NCBI RefSeq assembly: GCF_002428305.1 | Contig: NZ_DIVJ01000013.1 | Location: 27,933 to 52,518 of the forward strand | DNA length: 24,586 nt | Source: Flavobacterium sp. UBA6135 | Lineage (GTDB): Bacteria > Bacteroidota > Bacteroidia > Flavobacteriales > Flavobacteriaceae | Reading direction: 5' to 3' | In this document: positions 13,845 to 23,187 of the stretch, one piece after another | Position numbering within the stretch: position 1 is the stretch's first letter | How the letters are laid out: every line of letters begins with the position of its first letter | Translations under genes and position numbers: made by a program | Notes under the pieces: generated by a model | What the model was told of the DNA's origin: nothing | Seen by the model: the letters and a program-made list of their open reading frames with translations, nothing else | Databases searched by the model: none

Positions 13845-14744
13845 CTAAAATTTTAAATGTAAATCCTTAATCAGTTGGGATTTTACCAAATCGGAGTTCT
13901 CAATTTTCAGTATCTGGTGTCTGCCACCATTCTTCTCAAAAATTTCGATTAATAAGACCTTATCGTCGGCAATGGTAAACTGGTCTAACAGGAACACATT
14001 TTGTTCAATTGTTTTTCCTCCAATCTCATCCAGTGGTCTGTAAATACGAAGTGGTATCATTGGTCTTTCCTGAACTACGGTACGCTTAGCTACCTTTTTG
14101 TCCACCACTTTGAAATTGATAAAATCAATTTGGAAAGGCACATTTGTACGGTTTCTGAATTCAGTATGAAAATAGTATTTACCGTTGTGGATGTAAATTC
14201 CTTTTAGAATAAACTGAATTCCGAAATTTTTAGCCCCAATATGCTTTACAATACGTTTGTCTTTTTTGTAGATAGTTTCCAGTAACAAATTTGCCAACGA
14301 AGGAGAATCTATTCCCAATTCTTCAAACAGAGCTTCGTTTTCCATACTTCTGTTTACGGATTTGCGGATCTTTAGCAGATCAATATTCAGTATCTCAGGA
14401 CAAGCGGCATAAAGCACATTGAAATTGTAGAAATGTCCATCATCAGTAATCACCGAAAAGTTCGTTTCTTCCTTAAAATCTTTAAGTGCAGCTTTGACAC
14501 GCAATACATTTTCCGCATCCTCAGCCTTTCCTGCAATTAAGTTCCCACTACCTAAATCCACATAACGGATAGCCGCCGGAAAAATAAGATGGGAAGTCTT
14601 GTCATAAGTTACTTCCATATTGAAAGGTTCGATTCTACCTAAAGGAAGTGTTGTATTCTTTGATAAATTTTCCTGTGCATTAGACAGGGTTACATAACCA
14701 ACAAATAAGGCTAAAGCCAATACGTTTTTTAAAATCTGTTTCAT
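13845..14744 (-). CDS. traN: conjugative transposon protein TraN (DUF4138)
   Basis: The 299-residue periplasmic protein has a signal peptide (LALALFVGYVTLSNA, cleavage near 23). The mature chain has DUF4138 features, including YDKTSHLIFPAAIRYVDLG (about 48-67), conserved in TraN from Bacteroides and Flavobacteriia elements, and FRNRTNVPFQIDF. TraN is considered the VirB9-like component of the mating channel, working with TraM (VirB10-like). It lies between traO and traM in the standard order. No frameshift is seen. Confidence 0.93.
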   Translation of the reverse strand: MKQILKNVLALALFVGYVTLSNAQENLSKNTTLPLGRIEPFNMEVTYDKTSHLIFPAAIRYVDLGSGNLIAGKAEDAENVLRVKAALKDFKEETNFSVITDDGHFYNFNVLYAACPEILNIDLLKIRKSVNRSMENEALFEELGIDSPSLANLLLETIYKKDKRIVKHIGAKNFGIQFILKGIYIHNGKYYFHTEFRNRTNVPFQIDFINFKVVDKKVAKRTVVQERPMIPLRIYRPLDEIGGKTIEQNVFLLDQFTIADDKVLLIEIFEKNGGRHQILKIENSDLVKSQLIKDLHLKF

Positions 14745-14770
14745 CTTTCTGAGTTTTTATATAATTACTA

Positions 14771-16084
14771 TTATTTTTTAGGTACCAAAAAAAGCTGGTG
14801 ACCTGCTTTGAGTGTTATCTTGGGGGTATTCATTTTTTTGGAAAAATAACCGGAAGTTCCCTGTACTAGTCCTTTGCTTAAATCTGCTGTCAGTTGCTGA
14901 CCCGGAGATGAAGTCAACATTATATTCGTTCCGGTAGAGTTTCCCATTCCTGAAGCAATTTCTTTTAAAGCGTTCATCTCAGGAGCATAAGGAACATATA
15001 ACCCCTGCTGTCCATCCAGATCATAGGCTATAATATCTACAGGAAGAATAGAACCTTCCAATTCCATCGAAGTTACTTGTAACATTAACCTACCATTGTT
15101 CATTTTTACCGATGCAGTAGTTAATAATGTCCCTATTGGAATAATCCTGTTTCCAACACGTGCCGATTCCAATAAACGAAGACGGACACTACTGCCTATA
15201 GAAACGGTTTGCATGTCATGCACACAGGCACGTATGCTGTTTTTAGGAGCAGAAGGTTCTAAAACGCTTCCCACAGTATGGAAATTTCGATTACGCTGCT
15301 GACTCCAGTCGTCCAGAAATTCTGCATTTGTCGGTTCTCGATACAGAGAAGATATCGGTTGCTTTTTAACAGAAAAGACCGGTTCTATAGGTTCTCTCCG
15401 AGTATTTCCTTGAGCACTTGTTTTAGATTTAATTGTATCGCCTGTCTGTGGAAAATACTTGGCGGCCATTTCATATGACTTCTCCATTAATATTAACTGG
15501 TTTTCCATCGGATTTTGCGGACTTTCTTTTTGTGCCAGTTGCCCTTTCAATTCTTCCAGTTCCTTGCGTAAAGCATCGGTTTCACGATTTCCTTCGTAAA
15601 ATGTTCCCAAAGTGTTTTGCATATTACGGTAGCTGTTCAGAGCTGCATTAGTTTTGCTCTGTGGTTTTCCGTAAGAATTGACAACAGCTTCTTCTTCCAG
15701 TTGTTCAATATCAGGTTGCTCCATTTCAGTACTGTCCGTATTCCAATAATCAGATAAAGCCATCAGTGTAGCTTTTTTTTCCCTTTCTTTTTGTTCCATC
15801 ATTTCCTGCTCGTAAGCCTTTTGCTTGTCTGCCTGCAGTCCTGCATCAGTAGCCTGTGGAACAGCATCATTAATTCCTACATCTTCAGGCAGCTTTTTAT
15901 TAGGCTCTGGAGCGAAAATCATATACAAACATCCTAAAAAGACTATTATCATTAACCCGAAAATCATCGGTTTCTTGAACCGTTCAATCCTGCCGGATGA
16001 AATATTCTGCGGGTTATCGGAGTCCGTTTTTCGGTTTCCTTCTGTTACCAGAATATCTGGTCTCTTTTTTTCGTTTTCTTTCAT
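14771..16084 (-). CDS. traM: conjugative transposon protein TraM
   Basis: The 437-residue protein has a cytoplasmic N-terminus, one membrane segment (about 39-57, IFGLMIIVFLGCLYMIF), then a Glu/Gln-rich, partly coiled-coil linker (about 90-190). A C-terminal beta-rich periplasmic domain (about 280-437) ends with HQLFLVPKK. This matches the VirB10/TrbI-like architecture of TraM, which spans from the inner membrane toward the outer-membrane ring. SVRLRLLESARVGNRIIPIG and the polar AYDLDGQQGLYVPYAPE segment are family hallmarks. It is full length. Confidence 0.94.
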   Translation of the reverse strand: MKENEKKRPDILVTEGNRKTDSDNPQNISSGRIERFKKPMIFGLMIIVFLGCLYMIFAPEPNKKLPEDVGINDAVPQATDAGLQADKQKAYEQEMMEQKEREKKATLMALSDYWNTDSTEMEQPDIEQLEEEAVVNSYGKPQSKTNAALNSYRNMQNTLGTFYEGNRETDALRKELEELKGQLAQKESPQNPMENQLILMEKSYEMAAKYFPQTGDTIKSKTSAQGNTRREPIEPVFSVKKQPISSLYREPTNAEFLDDWSQQRNRNFHTVGSVLEPSAPKNSIRACVHDMQTVSIGSSVRLRLLESARVGNRIIPIGTLLTTASVKMNNGRLMLQVTSMELEGSILPVDIIAYDLDGQQGLYVPYAPEMNALKEIASGMGNSTGTNIMLTSSPGQQLTADLSKGLVQGTSGYFSKKMNTPKITLKAGHQLFLVPKK

Positions 16085-16094
16085 ATTATCATTT

Positions 16095-16361
16095 TTATTG
16101 GTTATTATTAAACTTTTGTACGCTGTCTGCTTTGGGTATATTCATCTTTTTGATAGCTGGAATCTGAATATGCCTGATTTCCATATTTTTATCTTGCTTT
16201 GTGAATTCAGACCATTCACTTGCAACAGTGATAATCCCCAGCAATACATATAGTCCCAAAGCAATTAATATGGCTTTTTTTCTCTGTTGGGGAGAAAGGT
16301 TTTCACACCATTCTTCTATCCGCTTATTCAACGCATCTAAATAGTCTAAAATCTTTTTCAT
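16095..16361 (-). CDS. traL: conjugative transposon protein TraL
   Basis: The 88-residue protein has a basic cytoplasmic N-terminus (LNKRIEEWCENLSPQQRKKA), one membrane segment (about 28-46) and a short periplasmic tail. Size and topology fit TraL (DUF3989) of Bacteroidetes elements, a small inner-membrane part of the mating channel of unknown detailed role. It sits 10 bp before traM and 6 bp after traK. Confidence 0.85.
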   Translation of the reverse strand: MKKILDYLDALNKRIEEWCENLSPQQRKKAILIALGLYVLLGIITVASEWSEFTKQDKNMEIRHIQIPAIKKMNIPKADSVQKFNNNQ

Positions 16362-16367
16362 AATCTT

Positions 16368-16991
16368 TTATCGTTGAATGACCTGTATATCCTTGTTTTC
16401 CAATACACCGAATTTTTCAATGGTAAATCCCTGCGGGTTGTTATCCGAACGCACCGAGTTAACCAAAAGGCAGGAAGTAATAAGACTTCTCTGGGTTACA
16501 TTACTAGAACGGATGATAAACTGCTTGGCAAATGTTTTTACCAAATATGGATATTGGTTAAAATCACATTGGATGCTGTCCACCTCAATACGTTGCTGTA
16601 CGTTACCGCTTATGATGCGATTGTAATAGCCCTTTTCGGATAAGTCCTTATAGTAATCAAAAGCACTTTTATCAGCCAGGTAAAAAGCCCGTTTCATATT
16701 ACTTTCAATTGCCTGCTTATCCGGTGCTAAAGTGAAAAACAACTCGTGAAAGCGACGGATATGCTCACGGGCTTCTACCGGCTTGTTGATCGAGGCATCC
16801 TGAGAAAGTGCCACCATAAGGGATTTCCCATTATCCAGCACATAAATTTTTTGTCTTTGTTTTTCGGCAAACTGATACGAATTCCATACGGTATAACCGG
16901 AAATGCCAATGCACAGCAAAGCAAAAACAAGGGCAAAAAGCCTGATTTGTCTAAAACTATTTTCTATGTTCCTTAAAATTTTAAATTCCAT
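16368..16991 (-). CDS. traK: conjugative transposon protein TraK
   Basis: The 207-residue protein opens MEFKILRNIENSFRQIRLFA, the characteristic TraK start. One membrane segment (about 18-34) and a periplasmic domain with RIISGNVQQRIEVDSIQ (about 130-146) follow. It is the VirB8-like component proposed to nucleate the mating channel. Length is typical and no defects are visible. It follows traJ after 31 bp. Confidence 0.93.
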   Translation of the reverse strand: MEFKILRNIENSFRQIRLFALVFALLCIGISGYTVWNSYQFAEKQRQKIYVLDNGKSLMVALSQDASINKPVEAREHIRRFHELFFTLAPDKQAIESNMKRAFYLADKSAFDYYKDLSEKGYYNRIISGNVQQRIEVDSIQCDFNQYPYLVKTFAKQFIIRSSNVTQRSLITSCLLVNSVRSDNNPQGFTIEKFGVLENKDIQVIQR

Positions 16992-17022
16992 TTTTCATTT
17001 ATTTTAAATTGGTTAATACGCG

Positions 17023-18030
17023 TTATTTTTTCAAAAGCTGTCCGCTGATATTGCCTGCCACTGACCCTGTACCAGCACCTGCAAGATTTCCTGCTTTTTG
17101 AGCCGATTGGTTCACGTTGCGGTTATAATTACCCATACCTCCGGCCTGAATAACCCAACCTGTTACAGTCGGTATCGTGAAGTAGCCAATAATTCCAATA
17201 ATCATGAAAATAATATACACGGTGTTCGAGGTATCGGGAATAAATGCCGGATCTGACAAGCTCTCAATATCATTTTCCAGAATGAGTGATTGTATCTTGG
17301 CTAGCATAGAACTGAACAGGTCAGCTACCGGAAGCCATAAATACACACTAATGTATCGGGTGAGCCACTGGGTAAGCGTGGATTGAAAGCCATCCCATAC
17401 CGAGATTGCAAAGGCAATCGGCCCCAAAATGGACAGGACTATCAGAAAGAATGTCCGTATTGTATCTATGACGAGTGCTGCTGCCTGAAAAAGTACCTCC
17501 AGTAATTCCCTAAAAGAATCTCGGACACTTTTTTCCATATTATACATTGTCCTCTCGATATACATTCCCGACATCGTTGCAAGGTCTGAAGGCGACCAGC
17601 CCAATTCTTCAAGTTTTTTGTCAAATTCCTCGTTTGATACGAGATAAGCTGTTTCAGGATTACGGAGCATGGCTTCCCTTTCTAATTGGTCTTTCTGTTG
17701 TTGCAATGCATGCAGGTCAAGCACCTGACCCTCCAATATATTATGCGTACCGGTTACTACAGGGCTCAATACAGCATTAATAGTTCCCAATACAATGGTA
17801 GGAAAGAACATAATGCACAAGCCCAAAGCAAAAGGTCTTAAAAGCGGATATACATCAATCGGTTCCGCACGGCTGAGTGCCTGCCAGACTTTAAGAGCAA
17901 TATAAAACAAGGCACCTAATCCCGCAACACCCTTCGCTACAACAGCCATCTCCGCTGAAAGCGGAAGCATTTCGTCATATAATGAGCGTAATACCTCATG
18001 AAGATTGTTAAATTCGACAGCTAAAATCAT
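17023..18030 (-). CDS. traJ: conjugative transposon protein TraJ
   Basis: The 335-residue polytopic inner-membrane protein has hydrophobic segments near 30-50, 65-88, 177-210, 225-245 and 271-293. A soluble helical loop lies between the second and third. The LGPIAFAISVWDGFQSTLTQWL stretch (202-223) is the family core. It corresponds to the VirB6/TrbL-like channel component. The Gly/Ser/Ala-rich tail (GNLAGAGTGSVAGNISG) is normal. The start lies 3 bp after traI, so they are probably translationally coupled. Confidence 0.93.
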   Translation of the reverse strand: MILAVEFNNLHEVLRSLYDEMLPLSAEMAVVAKGVAGLGALFYIALKVWQALSRAEPIDVYPLLRPFALGLCIMFFPTIVLGTINAVLSPVVTGTHNILEGQVLDLHALQQQKDQLEREAMLRNPETAYLVSNEEFDKKLEELGWSPSDLATMSGMYIERTMYNMEKSVRDSFRELLEVLFQAAALVIDTIRTFFLIVLSILGPIAFAISVWDGFQSTLTQWLTRYISVYLWLPVADLFSSMLAKIQSLILENDIESLSDPAFIPDTSNTVYIIFMIIGIIGYFTIPTVTGWVIQAGGMGNYNRNVNQSAQKAGNLAGAGTGSVAGNISGQLLKK

Positions 18031-18033
18031 ACT

Positions 18034-18666
18034 TTACCAGTATTTTTGATTGGCAGTTCCATAAAGTTGCAAGACACGTTGGCTGTCATTTTGTTTTTTG
18101 GCTCTTAAAAAACTTATGGAAATATTCTTGTTAGTATAGTATCGTACCAGATTATGGTAGTCTTTCACTTCTTTATATACCCTGTCGATAATATCCATTC
18201 GCTCCTTATCATTCAGTGACAAACTTGAAGCATTTATAATCTGCTTCAGTTCTTTAAGCAGTTCTGTACTTTCATTTAAAAGCTGTGAATACCCATTGGC
18301 AATTGCAGCGAGCTCCTGCGGTGCGAAATTGGGATCGTTCATCATCTTTCCAAAGTTTGTCACGTAGATTTCTGATATATCACCTACCATTAGTACTGTC
18401 TGTTGCACCTTACGTGCGTCTTTTACCAGATTGTTGACAGCTTTCAGGGCATCATAGTACTGTTTCCCTTGATTATACACTTTTTCAACTTCCTTGAAGT
18501 TTTTGATCACATTGGTAACTGTGGAAGAAGTCTGAACGATTTCCTGTGCACTGTTCACAATACTCTGTGCCAAATTGGTAGGATCGGTCACTACCCATTG
18601 GGCTTTTGCGGACGGTGTCGCAACTAACATCAGTACTGCACACACCATGAACATTAATTTTTTCAT
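18034..18666 (-). CDS. traI: conjugative transposon protein TraI (DUF4141)
   Basis: The 210-residue secreted/periplasmic protein has a signal peptide (FMVCAVLMLVATPSAKA, cleavage near 22). A helical, VirB5-like mature domain follows (ASSLSLNDKERMDIIDRVY), and the C-terminus ends LYGTANQKYW. DUF4141 family members sit just downstream of TraG in Bacteroidetes tra operons. There is no visible damage. The likely role is a periplasmic or pilus-tip accessory of the channel, which is inference. Confidence 0.9.
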   Translation of the reverse strand: MKKLMFMVCAVLMLVATPSAKAQWVVTDPTNLAQSIVNSAQEIVQTSSTVTNVIKNFKEVEKVYNQGKQYYDALKAVNNLVKDARKVQQTVLMVGDISEIYVTNFGKMMNDPNFAPQELAAIANGYSQLLNESTELLKELKQIINASSLSLNDKERMDIIDRVYKEVKDYHNLVRYYTNKNISISFLRAKKQNDSQRVLQLYGTANQKYW

Positions 18667-18685
18667 TGTTTTAAAAATTTAAGGA

Positions 18686-21193
18686 TTAATAATTAGTTAT
18701 ATTTTCTCTTCTTTGGGAAGCAATACGTTTGATTGCCAATTCTACATTTCCGTCCAGGCTTTCCGCGAGCTGCATCACTTCCATCTTTTCCGTTTCTTCG
18801 GTAGTATAAGCGAGATACTCTTCGAGTGAAACTTCGGTGGCATAGACCGCCGAGTGCGTTCCACCCAAGCCTATCCATACCTCTTTGTAAAGTCGTGAGG
18901 GATTATTGTTCATGTTGATAGATAATACCTGTGCTTTTTCCTTGTCGGTCAATCCGAGCATTGCCTGAATGTCATCGAATTTGTTCATGTACTTTCGCTG
19001 ATCGAGCAAGATTTTGCAATCTGAATTATTGATAATGCTCTCCTTGACAATGGGCGACTGGATTATGTCGTCAACTTCCTGAGTTACGACAATAGCTTCT
19101 CCAAAAAATTTCCTAACCGTTTTAAATAAATACTTGATGTACTCCGCCATTCCTTCTTTTGCAATGGCTTTCCACGCCTCTTCAATTAGAATCAGTTTAC
19201 GAATACCTTTGAGCCTTCGCATCTTGTTTATAAAAACCTCCATGATGATGATTGTCACTATTGGGAACAAAATTTTATGATCCTTAATAGCATCAATTTC
19301 AAACACGATAAAACGTTTGGATAGCAAGTCTAACTGCTTATCAGAATTGAGAAGGTAATCATATTCACCACCTTTGTAGTAAGGTTCCAAAACATTCAGA
19401 AAATTGGAGATATCAAAATCTTTTTCCCTTACTTGTTTTTCTTCCAATACCTTACGGTAATCGCCTTTTACATACTCATAGAAACTATTAAAGGATGGAT
19501 AGGAATCATCTTTTTTAATACGCTCGATATAACCACTCACGGCATTGGAAAGAGCAACCTCTTCTGAACGGGTTGGCGGTTCATCATCACGTTTCCAAAG
19601 TGTCAGTATCAAAGTCTTGATACTCTCTCTTTTTTCAATATCAAACACACCATCATCAGTATAGAATGGATTAAAAGCAATAGGATTGTCTTCCGTATAT
19701 GTGAAGTAAACACCGTCTTCTCCTTTGGTCTTTCCTTTGATTAGTTCGCATAAACCTTGATAACTGTTTCCAGTATCAACTAATAGTACGTGAGCACCCT
19801 GTTCATAATATTGTCTAACCATATGATTAGTGAAGAACGATTTTCCCGAACCTGATGGACCCAAAATAAATTTGTTCCGGTTCGTAATAATCCCACTCTT
19901 CATTGGCAAATCCGATATATCCAAATGAATAGGCTTTCCAGTTAGGCGGTCTGCCATTTTAATTCCGAATGGTGATGGCGAATTCTGGTAATTTGTTTCT
20001 TCGGTAAAGAAGCACAAAGCCGGTTCTATAAACGTGTAAAAGCTTTCTTCACTTGGAAAATCCGCAGCATTACCTGGGATGCCCGCCCAATAAAGTGTCG
20101 CCACATCAGTAGTGTTGTGTCTGGGTTTGCACTCCATCAGTGCCAAAGCACTTCCGGTATCGTTCTTTAATTGCTTCAACTCATTTGGATCATCCGACCA
20201 TGCCATTACATTAAAATGGGCGCGGATAGAAGAAAGCCCGAAAGAATGTGCTTCGTTCAAATACCGTTCAATCCACTCTTTATTTATCTGATTACTTCGG
20301 CTGTAGCGTGCCAACGAATGCATGTTCCTTGCCGACTTTTCAAATTTTCTAAGGTTTTCATCACTATTATCAATAAATAGGTACTGGTTATAAATGTGAT
20401 TACAACTCAATAGCAAACCTACAGGAGAAGCAAACGATAAACGGCAGTCACTTCGGTCGGTGGAAAGTTTTTCATAACGATTATCTGCTGACACTGTTGC
20501 TGATAAATCATCCGTATCAGACAAGGTGTGCAGGCATAATCTTTTATTCCCTATACGCAATTCTTCAGCACTTAGAGCAATATCCTCCATCGGACTGTTT
20601 GCTTCTTTGGAAAGAGTAAGGTATTGTTCCAGTAACCCTTGTTTTTCACCATTCCCGATAATATCTTCTTCGCTCAGACGGACAAGTTCAACAAATCCAG
20701 AATCATTCATAATTCGTTCAAACTGTGCAACGGCTTCCATGAAACGGTGAATTACTTCCTTATCCCTGATTTCTTTCGGAATTAAAGTTCCTTTGCAAAG
20801 GGATGAAAAATTGCTTTGCATCCGCATACGCTCTTTGGAAGTTTTGGTCAGAAACAGATAGCAATAATGGTTCAAAAATGGTCGCTCGTTGAAATGGCGT
20901 TGATAGGATTTTGCCAAAAAACTCTGGTCTTCCTTTGCCATATCTGGAGCATAACTTTCTTTGATGTACCAATCCTGTTTGTGGATAACCGTATAGTCTG
21001 GCAGGGTTTTGATAGCTTTATGCCAAGCGGAATGAATAGCTTCATATTCAGCAGAGGCCACTGTGAACAGTTCCGGTAAATGAACTTTGAAACAGGCGGT
21101 AATATCGGCATCTTTAGAAAGAATACAATTATTTTCTATAGCCATCAAAGGAAACTTATTCTCTAAAGTTGATATTTTGGATGCATTTCTCAT
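18686..21193 (-). CDS. traG: conjugation ATPase TraG (VirB4-like)
   Basis: The 835-residue ATPase powers assembly of the mating channel. The N-terminal TraG-type domain (about 1-400) is followed by a RecA-like core with Walker A GPSGSGKS (445-452) and Walker B KLILIEEAW (666-674). The downstream VVTQEVDDI (about 703-711) and the KILLDQRKYM segment are also conserved. It is complete. The ATG overlaps the traF stop (TAATG). In this phylum TraG is the VirB4 homologue, not the coupling protein; no coupling protein (VirD4-like) is in this window. Confidence 0.96.
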   Translation of the reverse strand: MRNASKISTLENKFPLMAIENNCILSKDADITACFKVHLPELFTVASAEYEAIHSAWHKAIKTLPDYTVIHKQDWYIKESYAPDMAKEDQSFLAKSYQRHFNERPFLNHYCYLFLTKTSKERMRMQSNFSSLCKGTLIPKEIRDKEVIHRFMEAVAQFERIMNDSGFVELVRLSEEDIIGNGEKQGLLEQYLTLSKEANSPMEDIALSAEELRIGNKRLCLHTLSDTDDLSATVSADNRYEKLSTDRSDCRLSFASPVGLLLSCNHIYNQYLFIDNSDENLRKFEKSARNMHSLARYSRSNQINKEWIERYLNEAHSFGLSSIRAHFNVMAWSDDPNELKQLKNDTGSALALMECKPRHNTTDVATLYWAGIPGNAADFPSEESFYTFIEPALCFFTEETNYQNSPSPFGIKMADRLTGKPIHLDISDLPMKSGIITNRNKFILGPSGSGKSFFTNHMVRQYYEQGAHVLLVDTGNSYQGLCELIKGKTKGEDGVYFTYTEDNPIAFNPFYTDDGVFDIEKRESIKTLILTLWKRDDEPPTRSEEVALSNAVSGYIERIKKDDSYPSFNSFYEYVKGDYRKVLEEKQVREKDFDISNFLNVLEPYYKGGEYDYLLNSDKQLDLLSKRFIVFEIDAIKDHKILFPIVTIIIMEVFINKMRRLKGIRKLILIEEAWKAIAKEGMAEYIKYLFKTVRKFFGEAIVVTQEVDDIIQSPIVKESIINNSDCKILLDQRKYMNKFDDIQAMLGLTDKEKAQVLSINMNNNPSRLYKEVWIGLGGTHSAVYATEVSLEEYLAYTTEETEKMEVMQLAESLDGNVELAIKRIASQRRENITNY

Positions 21194-21519
21194 TACCTGT
21201 TGTTTTTTGAAAGTTGAACATAACGATGAATAGATTTTCGACAGAGGATGTACTGAGGATGCCTTTTCTTAGCACCAATTTTCATTAATCCGTGTTCGCC
21301 ATATTTTTTATTGAGAGAAAAGGTCTGCCAGATGATTAGTGATCCTCCACCAGTTCCTAGAAACAGGCAGATATACGAATTCACACCTGCCATATACAGA
21401 ATCATTACCAAAATGAGAATACCCAAAAGTCCACCTGCAAAAATGAAGAGATACTGGGATTTAAGCCCCTTAAATTCAACTGTCCTTCCGATTCCTTTAT
21501 TGATGTTGTAGCTTGCCAT
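21193..21519 (-). CDS. traF: conjugative transposon protein TraF (DUF4133)
   Basis: This protein of about 108 residues starts MASYNINKGIGRTVEFKGLK, the family opening, so I prefer the ATG at 21519. A GTG four codons upstream would otherwise be the start. Two hydrophobic segments (about 24-43 and 46-65) make it a small inner-membrane protein. It is VirB3-like by position, between traE (VirB2-like) and traG (VirB4-like), and the C-terminus is basic. It is coupled to traG. Confidence 0.9.
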   Translation of the reverse strand: MASYNINKGIGRTVEFKGLKSQYLFIFAGGLLGILILVMILYMAGVNSYICLFLGTGGGSLIIWQTFSLNKKYGEHGLMKIGAKKRHPQYILCRKSIHRYVQLSKNNR

Positions 21520-21533
21520 CTTTATCACCACGT

Positions 21534-21839
21534 TTAAAGGAAAAAGGCTTGTAATATTGTAGCTGCCACAATTAGGAATATACAGGCTCCAAACCAGCTA
21601 GCTGCTGTTTTTGATGTATCAGGATCACCGCTGCTAAATTTGTTATATACCTTGACGCCTCCAATAAGCCCTACCACAGCACCTATGGCATAAATAAGCT
21701 GTACTGCCGGTGCGAAATAGGAAGTGACCATTTGCGTTGCCTCATTAATACCGGCTACGCCGTTACCCTGTGCAAAGGTTTCCGATACTGCTAGGAGTAC
21801 TACTCCCAATAACAGAACCTTTTTTGTTTGTTTTTTCAT
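21534..21839 (-). CDS. traE: conjugative transposon protein TraE (DUF4134)
   Basis: This 101-residue protein has a signal-like first segment (VLLLGVVLLAVSETFA) followed by GNGVAGINEATQMVTSYFAP. Two membrane segments come next (about 45-61 and 83-101), with SSGDPDTSKTAASWFG between them. It fits DUF4134/TraE, the VirB2-like pilin component. It is the first tra gene seen here: the usual upstream traA-D are absent and divergent cargo genes follow. A promoter-like box lies about 55 bp upstream. Confidence 0.92.
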   Translation of the reverse strand: MKKQTKKVLLLGVVLLAVSETFAQGNGVAGINEATQMVTSYFAPAVQLIYAIGAVVGLIGGVKVYNKFSSGDPDTSKTAASWFGACIFLIVAATILQAFFL

Positions 21840-21893
21840 GATTTTAATTAATTAGGATTATTACTAATACCCACGTTACGCAGGCTTATGAGA

Positions 21894-21901
21894 CAAATCT
21901 A
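21894..21901 (-). promoter_or_regulatory. putative -7 box of the tra operon promoter
   Basis: On the minus strand this reads TAGATTTG, a perfect TANNTTTG. The -33 region is weak. It would give a leader of about 45-50 nt before traE. The 186-bp spacer (21840-22025) also has to carry a plus-strand promoter for the cysteine desulfurase, and I see only A+T-rich sequence and no good box for that direction. Confidence 0.45.
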
Positions 21902-22025
21902 AAGGAGATATATTGCTGAATTAATGAATTGTCTTTGAAAGGAATATTTTGTCATTATAAGACTGAAAAACTGACAAAACTTCTTATATTAGCGTGTTTT
22001 AATTTTCTTTAAACTCAATTATTTT

Positions 22026-23165
22026 TTGAAAAACACTATTACATACTTGGACAATAATGCAACTACACCTGTTGACATTAGAGTTATTGAAGTTGTCACT
22101 TCTTATTTCCGCGATATATATGCAAATGCATCTAGTAATTATTCTTTTGGGAATAAGGCAAGACTTGCTATAGAAGATGCTAAAATCAATGTAGCAGAAT
22201 TGATAAATTCTGATTCAAACGAGATTTATTTTACTTCAGGAACAACAGAGAGTATAAATTTTGCTCTGAAAGGATTAGCATTACATCCCAATAATAATAA
22301 AAAGCATATAATCACTTGTCAAACAGAACACAAAGTAGTCATAGAAACTTGTCAATATCTTGAGACTTTAGGATTTAATATAACATATTTACCTGTTGAT
22401 AGAAATGGAACAATTGACTTAGATCTCTTGAAGAAATCAATCAACATAAATACTCTATTGATTTGTATCATGTGGGTAAACAATGAGACAGGTGTTATTC
22501 ATCCTATAGAAGAGATTGGAAAAATAGCAAAAGATGCTAATATTTTCTTTCTATGTGACGGAACACAAGGAGTAGGAAAATCTCTAATCAATGTAAATGA
22601 TTCTAATATAGATGTACTTTGTTTCTCAGGCCACAAAATGTATGCTCCAAAAGGCATAGGGGGAATTTACATAAATCAGAGTCTTACAAAGCAAAATATA
22701 ATACAGCCATTAATTCATGGAGGGGGGCAAGAAAACGGCTTAAGAAGTGGGACTTATAATGTACCATTGATTGCAGGACTTGGAAGAGCATGTAGTATTG
22801 CTCAGGAAGAAATGAAAGAAAATGAAGCTCATATAATGCATCTACAAAATTTTCTTGAGAATGAATTATCACAAATTGATGGAGCTTTTATTAATGGTAA
22901 ATCAGCCCCAAGGATTTACAATACGGTTAATGTATGTATACCATATTTTGATACTGAAATCTTTATAGGAATGAATAATGATATAGCAGTTAGCAATGGA
23001 TCAGCCTGTAATTCGGCATTAGTCCAAGCATCACATGTATTGCTTGCAATGGGATTAAGTAATAATGATGCTATGAATAGCTTGCGAATTTCTTTAGGAA
23101 AACATAATACAAAAAAAGATATTAATTTGTTAATGCAACGAATTAAGAATTTTATAAATAAATAA
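22026..23165 (+). CDS. cysteine desulfurase (IscS/NifS/DndA-type)
   Basis: The 379-residue PLP enzyme converts cysteine to alanine plus a protein-bound persulfide. The family opening YLDNNATTP is followed by SGTTESINFALKG (71-83). The PLP lysine K204 is in SGHKMYAPKG, and the loop with catalytic C328 is in SNGSACNSALVQASHVL. No in-frame ATG precedes the conserved N-terminus and a stop lies at 21990-21992, so TTG at 22026 is the probable start. It heads a cargo operon, 22 bp before a GHKL ATPase gene, inside an ICE. Base composition is more A+T rich than tra genes. The context suggests a DNA phosphorothioation or similar sulfur-transfer role instead of housekeeping Fe-S assembly, which is inference. 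Confidence 0.93.
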   Translation: MKNTITYLDNNATTPVDIRVIEVVTSYFRDIYANASSNYSFGNKARLAIEDAKINVAELINSDSNEIYFTSGTTESINFALKGLALHPNNNKKHIITCQTEHKVVIETCQYLETLGFNITYLPVDRNGTIDLDLLKKSININTLLICIMWVNNETGVIHPIEEIGKIAKDANIFFLCDGTQGVGKSLINVNDSNIDVLCFSGHKMYAPKGIGGIYINQSLTKQNIIQPLIHGGGQENGLRSGTYNVPLIAGLGRACSIAQEEMKENEAHIMHLQNFLENELSQIDGAFINGKSAPRIYNTVNVCIPYFDTEIFIGMNNDIAVSNGSACNSALVQASHVLLAMGLSNNDAMNSLRISLGKHNTKKDINLLMQRIKNFINK

Positions 23166-23187
23166 CTAACTAATCACTTTACGTATA

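Noticed and set aside
15825..16253. Plus-strand frame of 142 codons opposite traM/traL
   Set aside because: It is antisense to two well-supported tra genes. The hydrophobic, Ser/Phe-rich translation is a by-product of their codons.
22026..23165. Cysteine desulfurase as the housekeeping IscS/SufS of the chromosome
   Set aside because: No isc or suf gene is adjacent, it lies inside the ICE beside tra genes, and its neighbour is a GHKL ATPase. The housekeeping role is not excluded by sequence alone but is unsupported.
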